Position numbers and translations under genes: made by a program. The notes under the pieces were generated by a model. The model saw only the letters and a list, made by a program, of their open reading frames with translations. It ran no database searches and was not told the origin of the DNA. Shown piece after piece: positions 33,417-40,770 of a stretch of 48,293 bases of DNA. The first letter of the stretch is position 1. Every line of letters starts with the position of its first letter. Source of the stretch: Akkermansiaceae bacterium UBA3385 (GTDB lineage: Bacteria > Verrucomicrobiota > Verrucomicrobiia > Verrucomicrobiales > Akkermansiaceae); NCBI GenBank assembly GCA_002358905.1, contig DEPT01000056.1, positions 1 to 48,293 of the forward strand. The letters are read 5' to 3'.

Positions 33417-34774
33417 ACCTGAACCGCCATCACCTGGCAGAGCAATACAGGGAACTACTGGCAGAGGTTTATGCAGGCTGCGCGGCTACCCCCGCAGCCT
33501 CAGTTATTCCCCCCGAACTACAGCTCCAGAGCAAGTGGGCCGCGGGACTTCTTGCGGGGAACGGGAACACCCTCCGGCATGGACTGGTGAGAGTGCTGGA
33601 TTCCGGGCGCTGGAACAGATGCCCGGGGCCGGACTTCACGCATGCCGAGATTGAACTGAACGGGCAGCGGATGCGCGGAGACATTGAGCTTGACCCATGC
33701 GCACAGGATTGGGAGCGGCACGGACATGGAGCAAACCCAGCGTTCAACAATGTCATCCTTCACGTAATATTCACGCCTCCGCCACAGGGGTGGTATACGC
33801 GCAATAGCCTTCACCAGGATATCCCTGTTCTGTACCTTCCACCGGAAACATGGCAAAGCCACGCTCCCAACCATGCAGCAGATGAAACGCTGCCCCTCTG
33901 CCGCCAGCCCCTGTCCAACATACCGGAAGAAAGTATCCGAACGCTCCTGCAAGCCGCTGCAGCCTACCGCATGGAACGCAAAAGAGCCACCTTTCGTCAG
34001 CGCGTGGCAGCAACAGGCGAGAAACAAGCCTGGTACGAAGCCTGGGCAACCACTCTGGGCTACAGCGCCAACAAGGACGCCATGCTCATGTTAGCCATGC
34101 GCGCGCCCATTAAAGAACTGGGAGACCGCAGCGAGGCCATCCTGCTTGGTACGGCTGGTTTTCTCTTTCCGGTATTACCGGAATCCGTAACGGCAGATGC
34201 ACGTCTTTACCACCGGGGTGTATGGGATACCTGGTGGATGCTCAGAGAACAATACGAACTGGCTCCGGAACGCAGTCTGCCCTGGTGCAAAACCCCCAGC
34301 CGCCCGCTGAATCACCCCCAGCGGCGCGTAGCGGCATTGGCTGCAACCATTCCCCTGTGGGACAAAATACTCCCTTTACTGAATGCGACAGGTGCCACTG
34401 CTCTGCAAAAGCGGCTCAGCGGCATCAGGCACCCATTCTGGGACTACCACTACACTTTGGGAGCAGCCCCCATGAAAGCCAGGGCAGCACTCATAGGGCA
34501 CACCCGAATTGCTGATTTTCTCATCAATTATGTCTATATGAACGATGAAGCGCCTCATTCATGGGAAAGTTTTACCAGAATGAAGCAAAACACCATTCCC
34601 ACCAGCATAAGCCGCACTGCCTTGCATCTTTTCGGAAAAAGACCGGAACTGGACTCCACCCTTCGCTATGCCTACGCGCAGCAAGCATTGATTCAGATTG
34701 ATGCAGATTTCTGTGCGCGCCATATATGCCAGGATTGCGCATTTCCCGCGCAGCTGTGCCAGTGGGCACATTGA
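33413..34774 (+). CDS. DUF2851-family protein
   Basis: A 453-residue protein whose N-terminal half matches the DUF2851 pattern: GRWNRCPGPDFTHAEIELNG, RGDIELDPCAQDWERHGHG and NPAFNNVILHVIF. The conserved Asp, Glu and His residues recall a nuclease-type active site, but no activity is established that I know of. The C-terminus carries a Cys cluster (CARHICQDCAFPAQLC) that could bind a metal. The family is known mainly from Bacteroidetes and Verrucomicrobia-like genomes. It is the last gene of the run starting at uppP; a bidirectional terminator follows directly. Confidence 0.82.
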   Translation: MNLNRHHLAEQYRELLAEVYAGCAATPAASVIPPELQLQSKWAAGLLAGNGNTLRHGLVRVLDSGRWNRCPGPDFTHAEIELNGQRMRGDIELDPCAQDWERHGHGANPAFNNVILHVIFTPPPQGWYTRNSLHQDIPVLYLPPETWQSHAPNHAADETLPLCRQPLSNIPEESIRTLLQAAAAYRMERKRATFRQRVAATGEKQAWYEAWATTLGYSANKDAMLMLAMRAPIKELGDRSEAILLGTAGFLFPVLPESVTADARLYHRGVWDTWWMLREQYELAPERSLPWCKTPSRPLNHPQRRVAALAATIPLWDKILPLLNATGATALQKRLSGIRHPFWDYHYTLGAAPMKARAALIGHTRIADFLINYVYMNDEAPHSWESFTRMKQNTIPTSISRTALHLFGKRPELDSTLRYAYAQQALIQIDADFCARHICQDCAFPAQLCQWAH

Positions 34775-34806
34775 AAAGGCTCCTCAATGAGGAGCCTTTC
34801 TTCTTT
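34775..34806. terminator. Bidirectional terminator between convergent operons
   Basis: Eleven-bp stem AAAGGCTCCTC (34775-34785) and GAGGAGCCTTT (34789-34799) around AAT, T-rich to the right and A-rich to the left. It separates the DUF2851 gene (+) and folD (-), with only 36 bp between them. Confidence 0.9.
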
Positions 34807-34810
34807 GACT

Positions 34811-35689
34811 TCAGCGAACCAGCTGGCGGCATGCCTTAACCGTGTTAGCCATCAGCATGGCTATCGTCATAGGGCCGACACCGCCGGGCACCGGGGTAAT
34901 GTAGGAACATTTATCCTTCACAGATGCAAAATCCACGTCACCGACAATGCGATATCCACGGGGACTGGCAGCGTCTGCTATGCGGTTAATACCAACATCC
35001 AGAACAACAGCACCTTCCTTCACATAATCTGCCGTCACCATTTCCGGGCGTCCGACAGCAGCCACAATGATATCCGCCGTGCGGCAAAGTGCGGGCAAAT
35101 CCTTTGTACGAGAATGAGCAATAGTCACCGTTGCATTCGCGTTCCTGGACACCAGAAGATTAGCCATGGGCTTTCCTACTATCATGCTGCGGCCAATTAC
35201 CACCGCATGCTTACCAGAAGTTTCAATTCCATAGGCCTTAAGCAACTCCATACAACCAAGCGGAGTACAGGGCACAAACCCCTCGGAATCTTCTAGCACA
35301 AGTTTAGCCACATTGGCCGGGTGGAAGCCGTCCACATCCTTGCGAGGGTCTATATTGAGAATAACGGCCTCCTCATCAATGTGTGGGGGTGGCGGACTCT
35401 GAACCAGAATACCATGGATGCGTTCATCGGCATTCAGCTGATGAATCAACCTCACAAGCTCTTCCTGGGTTGTTTCTGCCGGCAGAGCCCACTTTTGAGA
35501 ATACAGCCCCAGCTCGGCACATGCCTTGACCTTGGAACCCACATAAACCTGCGAAGCCGGATCTTCACCCACCAGCACCACAGCAAGCCCTGGGGTATGT
35601 CCCTGCTCTTTCAATGCTTCTATCTCCTGCAGCAAGCCCGCACGAACGTTGGCAGCAACCGCCTTACCATCTATTAAAGTAGGTGTCAT
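34811..35689 (-). CDS. folD: Bifunctional methylenetetrahydrofolate dehydrogenase / methenyltetrahydrofolate cyclohydrolase
   Basis: FolD (292 residues) interconverts 5,10-methylene- and 10-formyl-tetrahydrofolate with NADP. Landmarks are the catalytic Tyr and Lys in SQVYVGSKVKACAELGL, GILVQSPPPPHIDE (the common QLPLP is QSPPP here), DPRKDVDGFHPANVAKL, PCTPLGCMELL, the nucleotide-binding VVIGRSMIVGKPMANLL and ITPVPGGVGPMTIAMLM. Length is typical. It is the last gene of the secretin-led minus-strand operon, 7 bp after the DUF374 gene. That grouping is unusual and probably reflects convenience, not function. Confidence 0.96.
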   Translation of the reverse strand: MTPTLIDGKAVAANVRAGLLQEIEALKEQGHTPGLAVVLVGEDPASQVYVGSKVKACAELGLYSQKWALPAETTQEELVRLIHQLNADERIHGILVQSPPPPHIDEEAVILNIDPRKDVDGFHPANVAKLVLEDSEGFVPCTPLGCMELLKAYGIETSGKHAVVIGRSMIVGKPMANLLVSRNANATVTIAHSRTKDLPALCRTADIIVAAVGRPEMVTADYVKEGAVVLDVGINRIADAASPRGYRIVGDVDFASVKDKCSYITPVPGGVGPMTIAMLMANTVKACRQLVR

Positions 35690-35696
35690 TTATGTT

Positions 35697-36380
35697 TTAA
35701 TTTTCGTTAAACTCAAAATCCGGGCGCCCATACGCCATGATAGCGTCAAGCTTCTCCATATACTCCCTCTGCGTATCTTCATCGATATCCGCCGGAACAT
35801 ACAGCGGTTCCCGCACCAATATGGTCACCTTGGAAAAAGGTTTCGGAATAACAAAGCCATCCCAGGCCTTGCTGATACGCCAGCAATGTGGCACATCTAT
35901 GCAAAGCGGCAAAATGGGCAGCCCTGAAACAGAGGCAAGGCGAATCACACCAGCATGGCTCTTGTACTTCGGGCCTTTGGGGCCATCCGGAGTAATGCAC
36001 ATGCAATAGCCATCCTTGAGCTCACGTAACATATCACGGAATCCGGCCACACCGCGCCTATTGCTGGAGCCACGCACCGTGTGCATGCCATAATCCTCTG
36101 CAACGGTTGAAAGCAGAGCGCCATCCTTACTGGCACTGGTCAGCATGCTCATGGGCACCTCATGGTCAATGCAATATCGGTACACATAACACGGAATAAA
36201 GGTACGATTATGCCACAAAGCAATGATACATTGCTTCTTTCCCAGCATTGCGGCAGAGTTGCCTTGCGTGATGATTCGCTTCCGCAGAGTAGCACATGTG
36301 GCACTGATAAGGAACCACACAATATGCCCCACCGGACGGGTCCACCACTTAGAACGCTTCTCTAAATTTCTCTTACTCAC
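35697..36380 (-). CDS. DUF374-family lysophospholipid acyltransferase-like protein
   Basis: A 227-residue protein of the DUF374 branch of the LPLAT superfamily. ALWHNRTFIPCYVYRY supplies the His of the acyltransferase site; RGSSNRRGVAGFRDML and CITPDGPKGPKYKSHAGVIRLA are the typical following blocks. An N-terminal hydrophobic stretch (HIVWFLISATCATL) may tether it to the membrane. Members are thought to acylate lipids, including lipid A-like or Kdo-linked ones; the substrate here is open. It starts with GTG and sits between the 574-residue membrane protein gene and folD. Confidence 0.85.
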   Translation of the reverse strand: MSKRNLEKRSKWWTRPVGHIVWFLISATCATLRKRIITQGNSAAMLGKKQCIIALWHNRTFIPCYVYRYCIDHEVPMSMLTSASKDGALLSTVAEDYGMHTVRGSSNRRGVAGFRDMLRELKDGYCMCITPDGPKGPKYKSHAGVIRLASVSGLPILPLCIDVPHCWRISKAWDGFVIPKPFSKVTILVREPLYVPADIDEDTQREYMEKLDAIMAYGRPDFEFNEN

Positions 36381-36395
36381 CGGAAATACGACAGG

Positions 36396-38120
36396 TTAAA
36401 ATGGAGTCATCGGGGCGAAAGGATCCTCTTTTTCCTCGAACGGATTTCGAGAAGGCTCAAGCGGATTCGACTGCAATGAAGGCGCAGGCTTCTGTACTGA
36501 CTGAACCGGTTCGGACGTGTTCACCGCTTCCTGAGCAGAGCCCCCCTGCTGATTCAACAATTTATCCGTCAGTTGGTTCACATCCAACTTGTCAAAAGGT
36601 ATACGCTCCGGACGACTGCGACGCGCAATAGCAGCACGAGCCTCCACCTCAGCCATATCGTCTGCCGGTCTGTTTCCCAGCCCCTTAATACGGGTACTCA
36701 GCACAGCCCATTCACCGCTGGCCTGGAATATCGGATCCGGCATACCATCAGGATACTCGACACGAGCCAGCACCATCGGAATGGAATAACTCAACTCACC
36801 GGAAAGTTCATTAGAATTATTCAGGGAAAGCTTGCCGCGCAGCGCTGCAATATCCCGCTCTTCCATAGCGCCGGAAGGCATCTCAATGCTCAGGGATTCA
36901 CCATCGTTATCCAGGTGCACATAACCACGGTGCAAGGAAAGAGGATTATACAGGCGACGCTTGGCAGGCTCAATATGTTCCTGTATACTCATCAGAGCCG
37001 GAAAAGAGCTCAGGCAAATATCCTTTAAATGGAACACTCCTTTGAATACGGGTTGCGCACCGCCTTCAGAAAAGGAAATGGTGGCATTTTCTTTCAATTT
37101 ACCGTGCGATACCGCCACTGTGCGAGCTGTGAACAGCTCCTCAAAACGACCACCGGTAAAATCAGCCAGTGACATATTATCCGATTCCACTTTGAACGGC
37201 CCGGTCAACGGGGTGCCTTGTTCAATCTTACCACCGAAAGCAATGGACGTGCGGCGCTGCTCCACATTCTCAGACGCAGCATCCGTTGTTCCTCGAATAG
37301 ACATATCATCTATCCCCTTGGAAGAAACATGAATCTTGCCTTCTGTTATCCGCACGGTCTTCCAGCCATTGATGTGGATATTACCTCCGCGCAACATCAA
37401 CACGCTGGAACTCCGCGATTGGCTCGGGTAATACATGTACGCCTGCGTATTCTTCACCTGCACCGGGCCGGTACCTTCATTCGCAAATGTTACACTGAAA
37501 TCCTTGCACTCCATGCGGCGGAACTTCCACATATCAGCTCCTGTCTGCAGGGGCATCTGCATACTGGCTCCGTCTCTGAGCACAAGCATGGCGCGTTCCA
37601 CTTCCACATTCTCAGCTGTCAACTCACCACTGAAGAACGTTGTTAAATCCAACTCCGCATGAACTCCACTCAGCTCCACGCGCTGCAGCATGCTGCTTTC
37701 CGGAAAATCCGCAATTATGCTGTTCAGGCTCAATCCTGTGCCGGATACCCCTGCACCATCCAACTGAACAGACTCAGCCCCCCACGCACGCTGTAACACA
37801 GACTGCTGCTCCTGGAGATAAGCAGAACTGGACATCGTTGACATACGGAAGAACACAAAGGCACCGCATGCCAGAGCAAGGAAGAAACAAATGATAAGCA
37901 GACAGAGAATTTGCTTTCGGTTCTTTCGACGTACATCTGCCGAGGTGAGCATAACCCGGCGTTTCTTGGTGACCTTCACCACCTTTGAGCCGTCCGCCCG
38001 CACCACAACTTCGCGCGAGCGCTCCTGGGCAGGTTTATCTTCATTTAGATGCTTAATGATACTGCGAACCTGCGTCAGGTTTTCTTCCTCGTCTCCGTAT
38101 TTATCGTCTTTATGAACCAT
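36396..38120 (-). CDS. Single-span membrane protein with large periplasmic part, in secretin operon
   Basis: A 574-residue protein. A charged cytoplasmic part of about 65 residues is followed by one membrane helix (ILCLLIICFFLALACGAFVF, about 71-90), then a periplasmic domain of more than 400 residues. Repeated strands such as LSGVHAELDLTTFFSGELTA and ENVEVERAMLVLRDG resemble AsmA/TamB-like beta-rich proteins that handle envelope lipids, though the likeness is loose. The C-terminal 60 residues are rich in Pro, Gln, Ser and Asn and look disordered. It starts 13 bp after the secretin stop, so it is a good candidate for an inner-membrane partner of the secretin. Confidence 0.75.
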   Translation of the reverse strand: MVHKDDKYGDEEENLTQVRSIIKHLNEDKPAQERSREVVVRADGSKVVKVTKKRRVMLTSADVRRKNRKQILCLLIICFFLALACGAFVFFRMSTMSSSAYLQEQQSVLQRAWGAESVQLDGAGVSGTGLSLNSIIADFPESSMLQRVELSGVHAELDLTTFFSGELTAENVEVERAMLVLRDGASMQMPLQTGADMWKFRRMECKDFSVTFANEGTGPVQVKNTQAYMYYPSQSRSSSVLMLRGGNIHINGWKTVRITEGKIHVSSKGIDDMSIRGTTDAASENVEQRRTSIAFGGKIEQGTPLTGPFKVESDNMSLADFTGGRFEELFTARTVAVSHGKLKENATISFSEGGAQPVFKGVFHLKDICLSSFPALMSIQEHIEPAKRRLYNPLSLHRGYVHLDNDGESLSIEMPSGAMEERDIAALRGKLSLNNSNELSGELSYSIPMVLARVEYPDGMPDPIFQASGEWAVLSTRIKGLGNRPADDMAEVEARAAIARRSRPERIPFDKLDVNQLTDKLLNQQGGSAQEAVNTSEPVQSVQKPAPSLQSNPLEPSRNPFEEKEDPFAPMTPF

Positions 38121-38133
38121 GATTTATTCGTTA

Positions 38134-40629
38134 TTAATCGATGACATCCGATGGACGTTCACCGGTTCCGATGCTGCGGCCCGTGGGATCCACAACATCC
38201 ACTTTCACAAACATCAGAAATGCCTTGCGAACCTTTTCCTCACCCTCTGAGCGGAACAAACGACCTACAAGGGGCAAATCCCCCAGAACGGGCAATTTAT
38301 CCTCATATTTAACCGCACGAGCCTCTTTAAGGCCACCCATCACGACAACAGCGCCGGAACCAACCGTCAACTTCGTATTTTGCATACGGCGCTTGAATAC
38401 AGGCTTGAGAATGAGGTTATCGGAAAGTCTGATTCTTGTGGACGAAGTCGAACTTTCCGTCATAAGGAACGATTCGATGGGCGTACCCCAGTTCACAAAC
38501 CCTTCAAACTCATTAATCGTCACGGTTAAGGCGAGGGTCACATGCTGACCGTCAGGAGCCACGGAAGCGCTGTGTACCTGAACCACAGAACCTACACCGC
38601 CTACGGAATCCTCATTCGTTCCGAAGCGGACAAATGCCTCGGGATGAGCAGGAGCAGCAATTGTTGCCTGGCCATACACATCGCGACTGCTGGAGCTATT
38701 CGTACCAGAGGAATTCGATATCGAACCCAGATTGAACGAAGTAGTGGAAATCTGAGGTTCAGCATACGTCTCCGGGTAGAACATTTCATTCACATTAGCA
38801 AACACAACCTGCTCATCACGCCCCGGGCTCATGACGATACGCGGATTCGTCATGATATCTGCTCCCTTTTTCTGAGCAGCACCTCGCATAATCATGGTTA
38901 CATCGCCAGAATTCCACACCCCTCGGAAAGAGAAGATGCCCGGTGCCTTCGCACCGCCGTCATACAAGCCGGCCTTCCCCTTACTGATAAGGCTTTCAAT
39001 ATTGTCGGCAGACAACACACTGGAGCCAGAACGAAGCCCCTCTGTTGCAGAATAGGAGTTCGACGGGAGATTCACACCCACATCCACCGTGGGCACGGCC
39101 GCCACATCAGACAAGAGAACATCCTTCACACCAGCCCCATACAGAGCTTTCGGAGCAAGGCTGAAATTGAACATCCATTCAAATCCCAGTTCATTCAAAT
39201 CTTTTTCACTCACCTCCATGGCGACGACATTCAGCACTACTGCACGTTCTGTCTCAATCGGCATGGAAATAAGCTCCTCGATTTCCTCTTGGTTGTAGGC
39301 TGTGTTCCGCACCGTAAGAGTACGAGTGGAAGCATCGTACCGAGCATTTGCCCCTTCCGGGAACGATACCCCCATTTCCTTGAGTGCCACCACCGGATTC
39401 ACACGCTTAACCACCACTCGCGATGAAGACGAAAAATCATCATCTTCATCCTCTGACTCCTCAGACTTAGAATCAAAGAAATGAGGTGGGACTGTATACA
39501 CTCGCTCCACAAGGGGACCGAAATCACGCCCGGAGAAAGAAAGTTCCACACCATAGGGAGTGACGTAATGAGTCACACCAAGCTGCTTATCCAGTACATT
39601 CAACAAATCGTAAAGCGAAATATCATTCAGATTCAGCGACACCAGACGGGACGTAATTGTCTTATATCCCTCAGAGCCGGGGTCTCCGAAATTAGTGACA
39701 AGATTAATTTTGCGGCCAGCGCTGATGCCCTGCGCCTCGAATCGCCCAATCTGCCCCTGCAGTGCCTCAATGACATCTTTAATAGGTGCATCCTCAAAAA
39801 CAATCTGGGGCAGCACCATCTGCTTAAGCGTTTCCGATATCTTATCCTCTGTCTCTGCATCCTCGCGAACCACTGAACCAGCCTCCGTCAGCGCAATCAC
39901 ACCCACAGATTCATTCACAGAAGAATCAATATCCCAGCCTTTATCCACATCGCTCAGCGCCTTGGCACGATACGAAGCGTGCGCCGAGCCCATATATTGA
40001 GAGCGGCGTTTCTGAACAGCCTCCTTGCCTCGCTGAGCAGCAGAATTATAGCGATCAACCCGCAGAACAGAATCAAACGTTTCCAGAGCCTTATCATATT
40101 GCCCCAGCTCATAGTATCCATAAGCCAGAGTCAGCAAGCGATTCACCTCCTCCACATTGGCAACATGCTGCGGCGTCAGCGCAGGATTCGTGCGCACCGG
40201 GTCCTGGGTCTTCGCCAGTTCATGAGCAGCAAACTTATGCCCGGGCGACAACGTCAAGGCCTCCTGCATGAACTCCACAGCTTCATCTGTACGCCCGACC
40301 TTGCGATAATCCATACCTTTAGCCACAAGGGCATCTGCAAGACTATCCTTGATAAACTTCACTTGCTTTTCAGATGCCGGAGCAGAAGAGACCGCGGCAA
40401 GTGCCTCTCGGTAGCACTCCACAGCCTCACTGTACCGTCCTGCAGTATATGCCAGGCGAGCCTCCTGAATCTTCTGCATAGCATCGCGCATCGACTGCTG
40501 GCGACGAGCCGTCTCCTGAGCAGCAGTGGAAGCACCATCGGCATCCTGAGCCCCGGCCTGCGGAGCAAATGACAGCACGACCGAAGTTACCAGAGAGAAG
40601 AGTACAGAGCGAGATGTAAAGCCGTTCAT
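38134..40629 (-). CDS. Secretin-family outer-membrane protein with N-terminal TPR region
   Basis: From ATG 40629 it has 831 residues. The signal peptide is MNGFTSRSVLFSLVTSVVLS to about QAGA-QD. TPR-like helices follow (RLAYTAGRYSEAVECYREAL, AVEFMQEALTLSPGHKF and AYGYYELGQYDKALETFDSV; about 35-205). Residues about 270-365 resemble an STN/N0 domain (IVFEDAPIKDVIEALQGQI, DISLYDLLNVLDKQLGV). Then comes an acidic Ser-rich insert, an N1-like part and the secretin core, ending with VVMGGLKEARAVKYEDKLPV and LGDLPLVGRLF, the classic end of type II/III/IV secretins. TPR-secretins are known from Akkermansia. An upstream start at 40671 is rejected because the promoter lies there. It heads a four-gene operon (secretin, membrane protein, DUF374, folD). 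Confidence 0.88.
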   Translation of the reverse strand: MNGFTSRSVLFSLVTSVVLSFAPQAGAQDADGASTAAQETARRQQSMRDAMQKIQEARLAYTAGRYSEAVECYREALAAVSSAPASEKQVKFIKDSLADALVAKGMDYRKVGRTDEAVEFMQEALTLSPGHKFAAHELAKTQDPVRTNPALTPQHVANVEEVNRLLTLAYGYYELGQYDKALETFDSVLRVDRYNSAAQRGKEAVQKRRSQYMGSAHASYRAKALSDVDKGWDIDSSVNESVGVIALTEAGSVVREDAETEDKISETLKQMVLPQIVFEDAPIKDVIEALQGQIGRFEAQGISAGRKINLVTNFGDPGSEGYKTITSRLVSLNLNDISLYDLLNVLDKQLGVTHYVTPYGVELSFSGRDFGPLVERVYTVPPHFFDSKSEESEDEDDDFSSSSRVVVKRVNPVVALKEMGVSFPEGANARYDASTRTLTVRNTAYNQEEIEELISMPIETERAVVLNVVAMEVSEKDLNELGFEWMFNFSLAPKALYGAGVKDVLLSDVAAVPTVDVGVNLPSNSYSATEGLRSGSSVLSADNIESLISKGKAGLYDGGAKAPGIFSFRGVWNSGDVTMIMRGAAQKKGADIMTNPRIVMSPGRDEQVVFANVNEMFYPETYAEPQISTTSFNLGSISNSSGTNSSSSRDVYGQATIAAPAHPEAFVRFGTNEDSVGGVGSVVQVHSASVAPDGQHVTLALTVTINEFEGFVNWGTPIESFLMTESSTSSTRIRLSDNLILKPVFKRRMQNTKLTVGSGAVVVMGGLKEARAVKYEDKLPVLGDLPLVGRLFRSEGEEKVRKAFLMFVKVDVVDPTGRSIGTGERPSDVID

Positions 40630-40642
40630 AGCAAGTGCCACC

Positions 40643-40671
40643 ATACTACCAAATCCTATGGCAAAAGTCAC
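40643..40671 (-). promoter_or_regulatory. Predicted promoter of the secretin operon
   Basis: Minus strand: GTGACT (40671-40666), 17 bp, TAGTAT (40648-40643), then 13 bp to the ATG at 40629. It uses the same GTGAC -35 form as the acyltransferase and nadB promoters. Confidence 0.5.
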
Positions 40672-40713
40672 TCTAAAAGTGAGTCCTTTTTCAATTTTTA
40701 CAATCTTTTGACA

Positions 40714-40747
40714 GCAAACGGCGGTTCCCCTATCAGAGAACCGCCGT
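40714..40747 (-). terminator. Terminator of rpoD
   Basis: A 10-bp perfect stem ACGGCGGTTC / GAACCGCCGT (40747-40738 with 40727-40718 on the minus strand) and a 10-base loop, followed on the minus strand by a short TTTG. It begins 24 bp after the rpoD stop. Confidence 0.75.
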
Positions 40748-40770
40748 GAAAAAATCGGAATATCATTCTT

